DNA of 64,000 nt from a virus, in IMG/VR virus record IMGVR_UViG_3300022696_000117, positions 18,156 to 82,155 of that record. One strand, given 5' to 3'. The translations under genes were made by a program, and so were the position numbers. Positions 1 through 7,951 of the stretch are shown here, one piece after another. Within the stretch, counting starts at the first letter, position 1. Each line of letters opens with the position of its first letter. The notes under the pieces are model-generated. The model was not told the DNA's origin, ran no database searches, and was given only the letters and a program-made list of their open reading frames with translations.

Positions 1-8
1 AAAACTTG

Positions 9-37
9 AGGTTACATCCAGGTTACAAAAGGTTACA
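9..37. repeat. Three phased AGGTTACA direct repeats at left edge
   Basis: AGGTTACA occurs at 9-16, 20-27 and 30-37, spaced 11 and 10 bases apart, which is about one helical turn. They lie just beyond the 3' end of the HNH gene and may continue past the window edge. Phased short repeats of this kind can be protein-binding iterons, but the function here is unknown. Confidence 0.5.
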
Positions 38-51
38 TTTTTAACATCGTC

Positions 52-561
52 CTATATACAGCTGTTATCATTGGTATATTTTCCGCTGGCATGTCTGGCA
101 CGATACGTAGCTTTCGCCTCTCCCACTGACTCGTCCGCGTGGTGCCTCTTGCCGTGCAGCTTGAGGTGGTGGCTGCGACAAAGCCATGTGATGGAAAGCG
201 GCTTTGAGTAGTCCTCGTGATGAGCTTCAGCGTCCGCCTTACCACATACGCTGCACCGTCCCTTTTTTATCTCGCCGGATCTTATGCCGTTGGACACAGC
301 GATCCTTGCCTTATATTTCTCGTGGTTCACAGCTCTGCGCTCCCTCTGCTTGGAAACCGCATATGCTCTCCGCTCCGGATCTTTCCATCTGCGCTTCTCA
401 TATTTAGTATAGTGGTCGATCCGCTTTCTATAGTTTTTGGACACATCCTTTTTAGCGCAAAGCTTGCACTTGTTCAGGTGCCCATCTGCCATCGCCGGAT
501 GCCGGTAAAACTCATCGAGGCTTTTAACCTTTTCACACTTAAAACATTTTTTAGTAATCAT
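52..561 (-). CDS. HNH-type zinc endonuclease-like protein
   Basis: This 169-residue protein begins with two CxxC pairs (CFKC near residue 6 and CKLC near 32), followed by a lysine/arginine-rich stretch. The C-terminal half has CSVCGK, then HHEDY, a Pro/Trp stretch and CRSHH-LKLH. That C-terminal pattern is the zinc-stabilised HNH fold common in phage nucleases and homing endonucleases. It is the last gene in view of the leftward operon and begins 14 bases after SSB. An AAGGTA stretch lies before the ATG. It may be a free-standing HNH mobile gene or an accessory nuclease; no substrate can be inferred. Confidence 0.7.
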   Translation of the reverse strand: MITKKCFKCEKVKSLDEFYRHPAMADGHLNKCKLCAKKDVSKNYRKRIDHYTKYEKRRWKDPERRAYAVSKQRERRAVNHEKYKARIAVSNGIRSGEIKKGRCSVCGKADAEAHHEDYSKPLSITWLCRSHHLKLHGKRHHADESVGEAKATYRARHASGKYTNDNSCI

Positions 562-574
562 ATCAGTACCTTAT

Positions 575-1072
575 CTAAAAGGGAATATCCTCGTCATCAG
601 GCGCCTGCGTAGGATCGTATCCGCTGCCCCCAACACCCCCCCCATTATTCGTTGGTATCTTGGGGGTCGAGCCGGCCGCACCGGCGCCGCCGCCCGCCGC
701 CGCGTCGGGTGGGGCTGACCCTTGCTGTTGGTTGTTGGTGCCTCCTCCGAGCATCTGGAGGTCCCTGGCGATGATTTCCGTGGTCCAGCGGCGGTTGCCT
801 TCCTTGTCCTGCCACTCCCTGGTTTGGATTTTGCCTTCGATATAAACCTTGGAGCCTTTGGTGAGGTACTGGTTGCAGATCTCGGCGAGGCGCCTGAAGG
901 CCACTATACGCAGCCACTCGGTCTTCTCCCGCTTTTCGCCGGTGCTCTTGTCGGTCCAGGATTCGGACACGGCTACCGAAAAGTTCGATACCGCCGTGCC
1001 GTCGTCCATATGTCTTGCTTCCGGGTCCCGTCCGAGGTTCCCTACGATAATCGCTTTGTTTACACCCGCCAT
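575..1072 (-). CDS. ssb: Single-stranded DNA-binding protein
   Basis: A 165-residue protein with the bacterial SSB OB-fold: N-terminal [14 protein letters not shown], then [19 protein letters not shown] and the tail end of the fold near residue 110. A glycine/alanine/proline-rich linker follows. The acidic tip DDEDIPF closely matches the DDDIPF tail that recruits partner proteins in bacterial SSBs. It coats ssDNA during phage replication and recombination. AGGTGAG precedes the ATG. It lies one base after the upstream small gene and is cotranscribed with primase and exonuclease genes. Confidence 0.97.
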   Translation of the reverse strand: MAGVNKAIIVGNLGRDPEARHMDDGTAVSNFSVAVSESWTDKSTGEKREKTEWLRIVAFRRLAEICNQYLTKGSKVYIEGKIQTREWQDKEGNRRWTTEIIARDLQMLGGGTNNQQQGSAPPDAAAGGGAGAAGSTPKIPTNNGGGVGGSGYDPTQAPDDEDIPF

Positions 1073-1073
1073 C

Positions 1074-1304
1074 TCACCTGCCTCCCTTCGTCTGTTTCAT
1101 GATTGCATCTTTTGCCTTCTCGACCTCTTCCCGGACCTCCTGGAAGAAGGCTGCGTGGCCGTACATACGGATACACCTGGCCAGCCATGCCGTTGGTCTG
1201 ATTTCCGGGTAGTTCCCGGGGACTCCGTCCATTTCCATGCACATCGCCTTGATCTCCTGTCTCAGAAGGGCGTTGAACTTCGCTGCATCGTCTTTAAGGT
1301 TCAT
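1074..1304 (-). CDS. Small hypothetical protein of early operon
   Basis: A 76-residue soluble protein with no membrane segment and no recognised motif; mostly charged and helical, with a hydrophobic centre ([10 protein letters not shown]). Its ATG overlaps the TGA of the preceding gene as ATGA, and GGAGG lies about 10 bases upstream, so translational coupling is likely. It sits directly before SSB, suggesting a replication or recombination accessory role by context only. Confidence 0.75.
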   Translation of the reverse strand: MNLKDDAAKFNALLRQEIKAMCMEMDGVPGNYPEIRPTAWLARCIRMYGHAAFFQEVREEVEKAKDAIMKQTKGGR

Positions 1305-1750
1305 GGTGTGACGTCCTCCACTACGCCCATCGCGCGTCTGAATTCGGTTGTCCTTTCTTCTTTGGACAGCTTCTCGAAAGCCTTCTGGACCTGCGAGCCC
1401 TGCGAGTCGAGTATCTGTCTGAGCATACTCGCCTTGGCGTCTTCCATGGTGAGGTGGATGTTGCCCATCCTCATCGGCTTCCCTGGTCCGCCTGGAGAAA
1501 AGGTCTCCGCCAGCGTCCCCTTCTTTTTCATCCTCTCCGCCGCCCGCGCCGCCGCCATCATCCGTTTGCAGTGGTTGGTCAGCATGATGTGGGCTCGTTC
1601 CTGAAGCTCCTCGGCGCAGGCCTCCGGATTGTCGTCTGGTTCGAGTTCGGCTTCGAGCCGGATCTCGGGGAGCGCCCCGAAGCCATCGGCGGGGAAGTCG
1701 CCACGAGCCTTCACTGCCGTCGCTACAGCCGTAATCTTGGTAATCCTCAC
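1301..1750 (-). CDS. Hypothetical protein, GTG start
   Basis: A 149-residue protein if begun at the GTG ending at 1750. That GTG overlaps the lysozyme stop (GTGA) and is preceded by AGGAGGT seven bases upstream, which is much better than the in-frame codon further upstream inside the lysozyme gene. It is soluble, helical and rich in charged residues, with acidic segments (ELEPDDNPEACAEELQ). No family is recognised. Coupling to SSB suggests a DNA-metabolism accessory, by context only. Confidence 0.7.
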   Translation of the reverse strand: MRITKITAVATAVKARGDFPADGFGALPEIRLEAELEPDDNPEACAEELQERAHIMLTNHCKRMMAAARAAERMKKKGTLAETFSPGGPGKPMRMGNIHLTMEDAKASMLRQILDSQGSQVQKAFEKLSKEERTTEFRRAMGVVEDVTP

Positions 1751-2205
1751 CGTGGCACCTCCTCCCCCGTCTCGATCATGTGCTTCAGCCGGACCGCCCG
1801 GCCCTTGACCTGGCAGAACCACTTCGAGTCGGCCATCTCAGTGCCGGCGTCCAGCCACCGCTCATCCTTGACCGCGGAGATAAACCGCTTGAACCCGAGA
1901 AACCCGGCCATGCCGAGGTTGAAGCGCATATCGATGAGTGCATGCTGTCTTGCATCGGTGAGGTTCGGCCAGTTCGGGAAGGTTCTTTCCATATCGATGA
2001 CGCATTCGTTGATGTCTCGATCCAGAAGGATCATCGCCTCTGCGTGAGAGAGCCCCTTCTTGTCGAGGCATCTTCCGACGCCGATCGTGGGATGCCCCGT
2101 GATCGTGTCTCCCGGACCGAGAGGCTTTCCGTCGTAATCGTCGTAGACCGTCAGCCGCTGGCCCTCGTGTTCAGCGAGCTGCTGTTTCAGTCGATCCCAT
2201 TTCAT
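1747..2205 (-). CDS. GH24 (T4-type) lysozyme, nested internal start
   Basis: An in-frame ATG at 2205-2203 is preceded by AAGGAG nine bases upstream, a better ribosome site than many in this window. It would give a 152-residue protein close to the usual length of T4-type lysozymes. Catalytic residues are in place: Glu14 in HEGQRL, Asp23 in YDDYDG and Thr40 in PTIGVGR, matching E11, D20 and T26 of T4 lysozyme. The family degrades peptidoglycan for host lysis. The internal start is inferred from sequence only. Confidence 0.6.
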   Translation of the reverse strand: MKWDRLKQQLAEHEGQRLTVYDDYDGKPLGPGDTITGHPTIGVGRCLDKKGLSHAEAMILLDRDINECVIDMERTFPNWPNLTDARQHALIDMRFNLGMAGFLGFKRFISAVKDERWLDAGTEMADSKWFCQVKGRAVRLKHMIETGEEVPR

Positions 2206-2562
2206 ATTGTTTTTCTCCTTTTGCTTGGTAATCCATTCTGATTTTTCAAGGACGGCTCCGGCCGCTTTGGTCCAGGCTTCTTGGACCCGCTTCGAGGCGG
2301 CTTCCCATTCGTTTTTGAACGTAAGCCCGAGATATTCCCTGTGCGTCTCGTAAGCGGTGGAGGCCAGCCATGCCATAGAGGCACCAGCCGGCGGTTCCTC
2401 TTCGGGTTCCGGTTGGGAAAAATTGACCGATAAAAAATCCTTCCGGAGTTCTTTCCCGCAGCGGCCGCAATTGATTGTGGAGACCCACCGGCCTTCGCCG
2501 TCTACGCTGACAATCGCGGGGCTTGAGTCGTCGTGCATGCCGAGGCTGCAAAGGATGCTCAT
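1747..2562 (-). CDS. Zinc-ribbon-like N-terminus fused to GH24 lysozyme
   Basis: The frame encodes 271 residues. Residues 1-45 carry a C-x3-GxH and CxRCGK pattern like small phage zinc-ribbon proteins. Residues about 60-118 are charged and helical. Residues 120-271 form a complete T4-type lysozyme, which cuts the MurNAc-GlcNAc bond of peptidoglycan. No signal peptide is seen, so export would need a holin. The ATG overlaps the preceding stop (ATGA). A strong internal start lies at the lysozyme boundary (separate entry), so the long form may be a read-through fusion or both forms may be made. Lysozyme within a replication operon is unusual. Confidence 0.85.
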   Translation of the reverse strand: MSILCSLGMHDDSSPAIVSVDGEGRWVSTINCGRCGKELRKDFLSVNFSQPEPEEEPPAGASMAWLASTAYETHREYLGLTFKNEWEAASKRVQEAWTKAAGAVLEKSEWITKQKEKNNMKWDRLKQQLAEHEGQRLTVYDDYDGKPLGPGDTITGHPTIGVGRCLDKKGLSHAEAMILLDRDINECVIDMERTFPNWPNLTDARQHALIDMRFNLGMAGFLGFKRFISAVKDERWLDAGTEMADSKWFCQVKGRAVRLKHMIETGEEVPR

Positions 2563-2813
2563 CCGTCGCCTCCGTCGTCCTGGTCCGTCTTTCTGGCCAA
2601 GCCTTTAAAAATGATCGGGGTGAAGCTTTCGTCCAGCTTTGCCACCGCGACACTGTCGTCGAGCAGTCCGGACCTGAAGGCGACAAGGGCGCCCGGATCG
2701 AACCCGCTGGTCGTGACATGGCTTACCCGTTCATCCTGCACGAAGACCGCGGCAGCCCGCTTTGCAAAATCAATCACCGTTTCCATTTCCTCTATGTCAA
2801 TAATCATGCCCAT
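2559..2813 (-). CDS. Small hypothetical protein
   Basis: An 84-residue protein when started at the ATG ending at 2813, chosen because GGAGG lies six bases before it; an upstream in-frame start would overlap the preceding gene. It has an N-terminal hydrophobic/acidic stretch (MGMIIDIEEM) and an Asp/Gly-rich end. There is no recognised domain, signal peptide or metal motif. It is coupled by ATGA overlap to the lysozyme gene. Confidence 0.65.
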   Translation of the reverse strand: MGMIIDIEEMETVIDFAKRAAAVFVQDERVSHVTTSGFDPGALVAFRSGLLDDSVAVAKLDESFTPIIFKGLARKTDQDDGGDG

Positions 2814-2814
2814 A

Positions 2815-3030
2815 TCAATCCTCCACCCCCTGATGCCTGCACAACCCTTCCCGCAAATCCTTCCCGCAGACATTGCATTTTGGTACGGGGTGATGGAAAG
2901 AGCCTTGGAGGCAGCACATTTCAGGCTTGCTCATGACGTGCGACGGGTGCCGCTCCCAGGTCCTCCAGACAGTTTTTTCGCATGCGGCGCACTTCCATAC
3001 CACCGGGTATCGCTTGGTTGCCCTGCTCAT
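2815..3030 (-). CDS. Zinc-ribbon small protein
   Basis: A 71-residue protein with two cysteine pairs, KCAACEKT near residue 13 and KCNVCGKD near 51, separated by a histidine-rich stretch (HPSHV, FHHPVP). This should bind one or two zinc ions. It is one of at least eight small CxxC proteins in this phage. Its ATG overlaps the exonuclease stop (ATGA). The function is unknown. Confidence 0.75.
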   Translation of the reverse strand: MSRATKRYPVVWKCAACEKTVWRTWERHPSHVMSKPEMCCLQGSFHHPVPKCNVCGKDLREGLCRHQGVED

Positions 3031-3650
3031 GGCTTGATCCTCCCGAACATGTTGCAGGCAGACCCGGTCCAGCTTGAAAATATTCTTTCCGCAATCACCT
3101 TTTTTGTCAGGGCGATAGTCGCCCTTATGTCAGCCATGGCGTCATGCGCGTTGGCCAGGGCTATACCGAAGTGCTTGCACATGGTTTCAAGCTTACAGTC
3201 CTTGGTTTCGATGATCCCTGCCCTCCAAAGGCAAACCAGAACAGGGTACGGATCTATCGGCTGGAATTGAAGATGATCCCAGAAGGCATATGGCCCTCCT
3301 GAGCACTTTTCATACCATGCCGAAAGAAACTGGAGGTCGAACTGGTTATTGTATCCTCCCGGGATATACCGTTTGGCTTTGTTTTTTCTGAAGCCATGCC
3401 TGTCAAGGATGCAATTTAATTTTTGGTATGCTTCCAGCGGATCCATGAACGTGCTGATCTCATCCATGGCGACTCCGTTCACAGCAAGAGCTTCTTTGGA
3501 AATCAGATCCCCCTTGAAGGGCTTCATCTTCAGGTTGAACTCTTCGACAAGCCCTTCCTCGGTTTCGATCGCCCCAGCTATTTGAATTACACCATGCCTG
3601 CCAGGCTCGGTTCCTGTAGTTTCAAGGTCATTCCAGAATATTCTTTTCAT
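3027..3650 (-). CDS. DnaQ-like 3'-5' exonuclease (DEDDh)
   Basis: A 207-residue RNase H-fold exonuclease. Motif I is Asp8-x-Glu10 in WNDLETTG. Motif II is in GGYNNQFDLQFL (Asp near residue 105). Motif III is HDAMAD near 168, which places the histidine five residues before the final Asp, as in DEDDh enzymes such as DNA polymerase III epsilon. It removes nucleotides from 3' ends in proofreading, end trimming or RNA-primer processing. No polymerase is visible in the window, so it may serve a host polymerase or recombination. It is ATGA-coupled at both ends. Confidence 0.9.
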   Translation of the reverse strand: MKRIFWNDLETTGTEPGRHGVIQIAGAIETEEGLVEEFNLKMKPFKGDLISKEALAVNGVAMDEISTFMDPLEAYQKLNCILDRHGFRKNKAKRYIPGGYNNQFDLQFLSAWYEKCSGGPYAFWDHLQFQPIDPYPVLVCLWRAGIIETKDCKLETMCKHFGIALANAHDAMADIRATIALTKKVIAERIFSSWTGSACNMFGRIKP

Positions 3651-3994
3651 GGCCGAACCCCCGTAGCCATCTGAAGCTCATAGATGGCTCGTTCAAGATG
3701 CCCGAGGTTGTCCGCGGGATCGCTCGTTTCGTCGGTCTCTATCCTGATTACGATTCGGTAGATCTTTCCGTCTTCGGTCTCGAAGGTTCCGTCGGTTTCG
3801 ACAGGCCTGCCGGGAGGGGCAAGCGGGCTGACTTGCTCTGAAACATAGACGACGTATCTATCGGTCCGGACCCCGTTTACCGCCGGCTGCTCCACGATCA
3901 CTTCAGCACCCCAGGCCGACGTTGCTAGTAAGATCGCACCGGCTGCTATCAGCTTTGCCGGTTTGTCGCAAAGATCGCAGAATGCTCGTTTCAT
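3647..3994 (-). CDS. Hypothetical protein with N-terminal export or membrane segment
   Basis: A 115-residue protein starting with a basic region and CDLCDK, then a hydrophobic run of about 16 residues (LIAAGAILLATSAWGA) ending in a plausible signal-peptidase site. The remaining ~80 residues are acidic and polar. It is probably exported or anchored. The Cys pair before the hydrophobic run is odd for a signal peptide. Coupled by ATGA overlap to its neighbours; no function is inferred. Confidence 0.65.
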   Translation of the reverse strand: MKRAFCDLCDKPAKLIAAGAILLATSAWGAEVIVEQPAVNGVRTDRYVVYVSEQVSPLAPPGRPVETDGTFETEDGKIYRIVIRIETDETSDPADNLGHLERAIYELQMATGVRP

Positions 3995-4197
3995 GCTCCC
4001 TCCAAAATCATCACGGCCGAGTCATAGGCTTCCTCATAGCCCTGGCCGACAGGGCTGTAGAGGTCTTGCTGAATATATCCCGGCAGGCTCTTAAAGCATT
4101 TCCAGCAGAAAGACTTCCCCCTGGCTTTCATCTTGCCGCAGATGCACTCCTCGCTTTTGAGTTGGTCGATGTAAAAAAGTCTGTCGCTTGGTTTCAT
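3991..4197 (-). CDS. Zinc-ribbon small protein
   Basis: A 68-residue protein started at the ATG ending at 4197, which overlaps the upstream TGA (ATGA) and has GGAG five bases before it. The motif CICGKMKARGKSFCWKC has two cysteine pairs, typical of short phage zinc ribbons that read like a single treble-clef knuckle. The C-terminal half is an acidic helix. Function unknown; it may bind nucleic acid or a host protein. Confidence 0.72.
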   Translation of the reverse strand: MKPSDRLFYIDQLKSEECICGKMKARGKSFCWKCFKSLPGYIQQDLYSPVGQGYEEAYDSAVMILEGA

Positions 4198-4883
4198 TTT
4201 TTCTCCACTTTTTTGAAAGTTATGGCCCAGACCCAGGGATTTGAAAGCCAGTCGATACCAGGCTTCTTCCCGTTCAGAACCTCCCAATATTCGTAGAAAT
4301 GCTCCGAGGGGTACTGGCCGATGTAATCGTTGCCAGCGGGGGTGACGACTGCCGTAGATTCGAATCCCTCGGCAATCGCGTCCTCTTCGCTGATTTGATT
4401 GAGTCGTTGAACCCGAATATCCGTGATTTCAAGGAATATCCGGCAGACCCACTTGGGCATGAAGATGGAGGGGCGCCAAGGGCCCTCGTCGAGACTGTCG
4501 GCCTTGTATTCGATCGGCCGAGTTTTTAAATATTCCAGGTCGAGGCCCTTGAGGCTTCCTTCGAGAATATCTGGGTCAAGGGCTTCGTATCCAGCGAATG
4601 CCTGCCCCTCCCATAGCCGCCAGGTTTCCCGAACCCACAAGCGGTCGCCGACCCTTCCATATGGACACAGATATGCCCGTGGCTCAAAGATCCCGGTTTT
4701 CCCTGTCTTACTCAACGGCATCCAAAGGCTTTCCCCGTCCACTTCCCCATTCTCGAACCGGTCCAGATTGCTCGTACCGGTGCAAACAGGCTGCGGCCTC
4801 AAAGGCCTTCGTGTCTGCGTCTTCCGCCCATTCAAAATCAAACGAACCATCTCGGTGCTGAATAAAGTCGGCAGCTCCCTCAT
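4194..4883 (-). CDS. Conserved phage protein, ASCH-like
   Basis: A 229-residue protein from the ATG ending at 4883, which follows GGAGGGAGG and overlaps the stop of the tiny upstream gene. The start, LFSTEMVRLILNGRKTQTRR, and the later RVGDRLWVRETW are hallmarks of a conserved phage protein found in many tailed phages that resembles the ASCH RNA-binding fold. The C-terminus has the EYWEVLNGK and NPWVWAITF pattern of the same family. Its biological role is not established; RNA or modified-base binding is possible. Confidence 0.75.
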   Translation of the reverse strand: MRELPTLFSTEMVRLILNGRKTQTRRPLRPQPVCTGTSNLDRFENGEVDGESLWMPLSKTGKTGIFEPRAYLCPYGRVGDRLWVRETWRLWEGQAFAGYEALDPDILEGSLKGLDLEYLKTRPIEYKADSLDEGPWRPSIFMPKWVCRIFLEITDIRVQRLNQISEEDAIAEGFESTAVVTPAGNDYIGQYPSEHFYEYWEVLNGKKPGIDWLSNPWVWAITFKKVEKK

Positions 4884-4999
4884 CGTTTGTCCTCCCTCCC
4901 TTCGCTCATCCTGATCCCATACGTGACCCACTTGAAGGCCAGAAACGATCTCCCCAGATCGTCCTTTTCCGTTCGCCACACTTTGATTTTCTTGGTCAT
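4880..4999 (-). CDS. 39-residue basic peptide gene
   Basis: A short gene between the zinc-ribbon gene and the ASCH-like gene. The ATG ending at 4999 has AAGGAG six bases upstream. The reading frame runs 39 codons and its TGA overlaps the next ATG (ATGA), the coupling used throughout this operon. The peptide is basic, begins MTKKIKVWR and has an amphipathic centre (FLAFKWVTYGIR). Function unknown. Confidence 0.6.
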   Translation of the reverse strand: MTKKIKVWRTEKDDLGRSFLAFKWVTYGIRMSEGREDKR

Positions 5000-5013
5000 G
5001 GTTTTCTCCTTGG

Positions 5014-5214
5014 TTAAATTTTGTAGGGCGTGTGAACAGGACATTCATCGAATTCACACGTCAGTCCCCGCTTGGCCATCTCCTTTACCAGCGTCCGGCA
5101 TCTCCGGCAGTAGTACCAAAGCCCGGGAGCCACCGGTCGCCGCCCACACATTTTGCACGTCCGTTTCTGTCTGGGCTCCTTCGCCCGTTCCGGATTGTGC
5201 TGCCTCGAAAGCAT
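5014..5214 (-). CDS. Zinc-ribbon small protein
   Basis: A 66-residue basic protein from the ATG ending at 5214 with GGGAG before it. It contains CKMCGR, CRRC and a final C-x4-C pair, consistent with a zinc-binding knuckle, and many Arg/Lys residues that could contact nucleic acid. It follows an operator-like palindrome (5237-5253) and begins the downstream half of the leftward operon. Confidence 0.7.
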   Translation of the reverse strand: MLSRQHNPERAKEPRQKRTCKMCGRRPVAPGLWYYCRRCRTLVKEMAKRGLTCEFDECPVHTPYKI

Positions 5215-5236
5215 TGTTTCTCCCTTCACCCAAAAA

Positions 5237-5253
5237 GGTCCCATTTGGGAAAA
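5237..5253. promoter_or_regulatory. Operator-like palindrome TCCCATTTGGGA
   Basis: An intergenic palindrome (TCCCATTTGGGA, 5239-5250) followed by AA lies between the primase stop and the zinc-ribbon start. On the minus strand a weak TTGTCC lies upstream with the palindrome in the spacer position. It shares the TTCCC-N4-GGGAA design of other sites in this window. Confidence 0.55.
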
Positions 5254-5265
5254 TTCAGGACAAAA

Positions 5266-7821
5266 TTAATTGAGACATCTGGCCCCCACCGGGCCCATTA
5301 CCGCGTCGTATCTGAAGATCATAGATCTCCGGCTCTTCGATGTCTGGTTCCACGAGTATTTCACCGCTCTCTGCGACTCCATGAATGCGGAGTGATTCTC
5401 TAGCGCCTCCTTCAGCTCCTTGGTAGAAGCAACTACCTTATACCCTCTTTTGTCGAGGGCCTTGGTAAGCTCCGGAAGATGAAGCCTGATTTCGTTCGCG
5501 TCCGGCTTCAACATGAGGCATAGCCCGATATCTTCATTCCATTCCTCTTCGCCGATGCCGAGGACCAGGTCGAAGAAATATTCGGCCAGGGCGCCGGCTT
5601 CTCGGGAACACTCCTTCTGTTTTGCGATCCCGATCTCTTGAAGATATGACTCCAGCGGATAGGCGATTCCGAGTTGGTCCATGAAGAGCCGATGGAACGC
5701 CAGGACCGTGGCGTGATTCTCGTTGATTCGGTTATCCGAGATGTAGCATCTCAAATCGGCTTTAGCCCGAACGAACTCCTGGAACCATGTGTCTTTGTAG
5801 TGAGGATGCTGCTGAATGACTGAAATGTAAAATGCGCCGAAGTCTGAAAGGGGGATGTCGCGGAGTTTGTCAAAGGCGAGCTTGGATCCGATGCTCTGAT
5901 AGTCCTTCGAGAAATAAGAGGATATGACCCGCTCCCTCTGCGGCTTGTTTTCCCATGGTTCCCTGTTCTGGGCGAAGGCGATCCCGCCCTTGAGCTTCAG
6001 GGTCTCCGTCCTGTTGTCGGTGGACTTGATCCCCTTGATCTGGAGTGGGGCGTCATTGTATCCGCCGAGGACGAAGCGAAAATCAAACTTGGCTTTCTGC
6101 GCCGCCTTGTCCGCCTCGATGATGCCCTGGAATAGATTGGATCTCTGTGAAAGCAGCCGCACGATCCCGACCGCCGTGTCGCTCGGTTTGATCTGGTGGC
6201 CCTCTTCGTCAAGGCACTGCATGGCGTTCAGGAACACCATCATGTTCGATTTGCCGGTGCCGGGTTCTCCGTAATAAGACAGGAACGGAAACTGCCGGCA
6301 TTTGGCTTTGATGTCGCCGACGAACCACGACGCGATGGTCCACGCAACTCCGACAGCGGCCCGGTCCCCCCATGCGTCGATCAGGAGGTTATAGATATCC
6401 TTAATCGGTGTTCCGGTCGTGGGGACCAGGTCCGGAAGCTGTGCGGCTCTCAGGAACCGCCGCGTACCACAGTCGAAGATTCCCGTTTCCTGGTCCGGGT
6501 AGACGATCTTCCTGGTCTGGTCGATCATGAACTCTCGGAATACGTACCCGCCTGACTCACGATCATAGCCCTTCTGCTGAAGCTGTCTGACGATTGGTGC
6601 CTTGGATGTGGTGATCTGGTTCAACAGGCTCACCACCGGCGCCTTCTCTCCGCTCCACACGGCGTTCGCTCTGGACAAAAAGAGCGTCGTCATCTGGGCC
6701 GCGGAGCTTAACTCATTCGCCGTTGCCGTGAACCTGGTCGGTGCGCCCTTCGGCTTTCGCACCTCGATATTGTATCGGTAGACCGGCTCATCCGGGTTCT
6801 GGTTTTCCAAAAGAAAGGAGACGACGCGGCAGGTGAAGTTCGACACCGGGCTGCACATCACTTCCGGCTCCTTTTTATTGCTGAGGGAACTGAAGTAATA
6901 TTTGCTTCCCCAGTCGAAAAGCCCGGCCGGTTTCCCGCGATGCTCGTACCAGACCTGGGCATACTCCTGGGCGTTCTTTGCGATCGCAAGCCGCCCCATG
7001 AACAGAAGCTCCTCCCATTGTGTGTCGATCCACGCGGCCGCGTCCTGGGCGTCTTTGGTGACCAGAAGATCGTTCCAGTCGCCATGCGGAAGACACACGT
7101 GCTGCATGTCCGGATGCTTCTTGTGCCAGTTGCGGTGAGCCTTCCACCCGGCGGAATCGTTGTCGAAGGCGAAAATCAATTCCTTCCACATCGACAGGTC
7201 TATGTTCGCCGGGTCCCGCTTCGACGCCAGAACGGCGATCGCCTGGAAGCCCATCTCGATCAGGGCCAGGGCGTCTATGACACCCTCGGTAACGTATGTC
7301 GGTTTGGAGTAATCATAGCTCAGGGCCGGGTGCTGCCAGTACAGACCCTCCTGTGATCCGAAGCCGTGGCCTTTCTGCTCACCCTTGGGAGGGTTGAAAA
7401 TCCGTCCGTTCCATACCTCCTTGCCCGCCGAGTTTACCCCCACATAAAAAAGAATGCCGCCGACCCCGAGGCCGCGGCAATTTTTTATGTACTTGAAATT
7501 CAGACCCTCAGCCGCCTTTTCGATTCCGCGAATCGACAGGAACCTTTTCGCCGGCAGATGAGGGTCTGTTTCTGTAGCGGGGTATCTTTCCTCGATCGAG
7601 GAAAGCAGGTTGGGAAAAACCCTTGTTATGGCGGTCGTTTCGCCGCATTTGTTGTTCCGGTGGCATATGATGGCCAGAGGAGAGGCCGAGTAGGCAAAGG
7701 CTTCCGGCCGTTGACATTCCGGGCAAATTATGTTCTCTATGTATTTCCCAACAATCTTCGCTTTGGGACTCCAATAGGGAGAATCCCTAAGCTGTTCCAA
7801 AATTTCGTCTGCTGAAAGCAT
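5266..7821 (-). CDS. Primase-helicase (CHC2 zinc finger, TOPRIM, P-loop ATPase)
   Basis: An 851-residue replication protein. Residues 33-59 hold a zinc finger (CPEC ... CHRNNKC). The TOPRIM primase core follows, with the acidic motif in VTEGVIDALAL near 180 and the Asp pair in FAFDNDSAG near 220. A Walker A P-loop (GEPGTGKS) near 517 starts the helicase/ATPase half. Phage proteins of this layout lay RNA primers and unwind DNA at the fork. The gene is first in the main leftward transcript, with the HTH regulator gene and an operator-like site upstream. No DNA polymerase accompanies it. Confidence 0.9.
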   Translation of the reverse strand: MLSADEILEQLRDSPYWSPKAKIVGKYIENIICPECQRPEAFAYSASPLAIICHRNNKCGETTAITRVFPNLLSSIEERYPATETDPHLPAKRFLSIRGIEKAAEGLNFKYIKNCRGLGVGGILFYVGVNSAGKEVWNGRIFNPPKGEQKGHGFGSQEGLYWQHPALSYDYSKPTYVTEGVIDALALIEMGFQAIAVLASKRDPANIDLSMWKELIFAFDNDSAGWKAHRNWHKKHPDMQHVCLPHGDWNDLLVTKDAQDAAAWIDTQWEELLFMGRLAIAKNAQEYAQVWYEHRGKPAGLFDWGSKYYFSSLSNKKEPEVMCSPVSNFTCRVVSFLLENQNPDEPVYRYNIEVRKPKGAPTRFTATANELSSAAQMTTLFLSRANAVWSGEKAPVVSLLNQITTSKAPIVRQLQQKGYDRESGGYVFREFMIDQTRKIVYPDQETGIFDCGTRRFLRAAQLPDLVPTTGTPIKDIYNLLIDAWGDRAAVGVAWTIASWFVGDIKAKCRQFPFLSYYGEPGTGKSNMMVFLNAMQCLDEEGHQIKPSDTAVGIVRLLSQRSNLFQGIIEADKAAQKAKFDFRFVLGGYNDAPLQIKGIKSTDNRTETLKLKGGIAFAQNREPWENKPQRERVISSYFSKDYQSIGSKLAFDKLRDIPLSDFGAFYISVIQQHPHYKDTWFQEFVRAKADLRCYISDNRINENHATVLAFHRLFMDQLGIAYPLESYLQEIGIAKQKECSREAGALAEYFFDLVLGIGEEEWNEDIGLCLMLKPDANEIRLHLPELTKALDKRGYKVVASTKELKEALENHSAFMESQRAVKYSWNQTSKSRRSMIFRYDAVMGPVGARCLN

Positions 7822-7881
7822 CCGATCCCCACCCCTTTTTAAATTGGACGATAGTTAAATACCTGCCTGGGAATCAAACAT

Positions 7882-7897
7882 GTATCCAATTGGGAAG
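7882..7897. promoter_or_regulatory. Operator-like site upstream of primase
   Basis: GTATCCAATTGGGAAG lies 60 bases upstream of the primase start. On the minus strand it reads CTTCCCAATTGGATAC, nearly the same as the site at 44295-44309 (TTTCCCATTTGGATA). The centre is a perfect CCAATTGG palindrome. The GATACA on its right edge could serve as a -10 element on the minus strand, though no good -35 is seen. Confidence 0.5.
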
Positions 7898-7951
7898 ATT
7901 GAGGCGTTAAAAAAATTACCAGTGGTTTGCTCAGAATTTTTTAGGCCGGAG

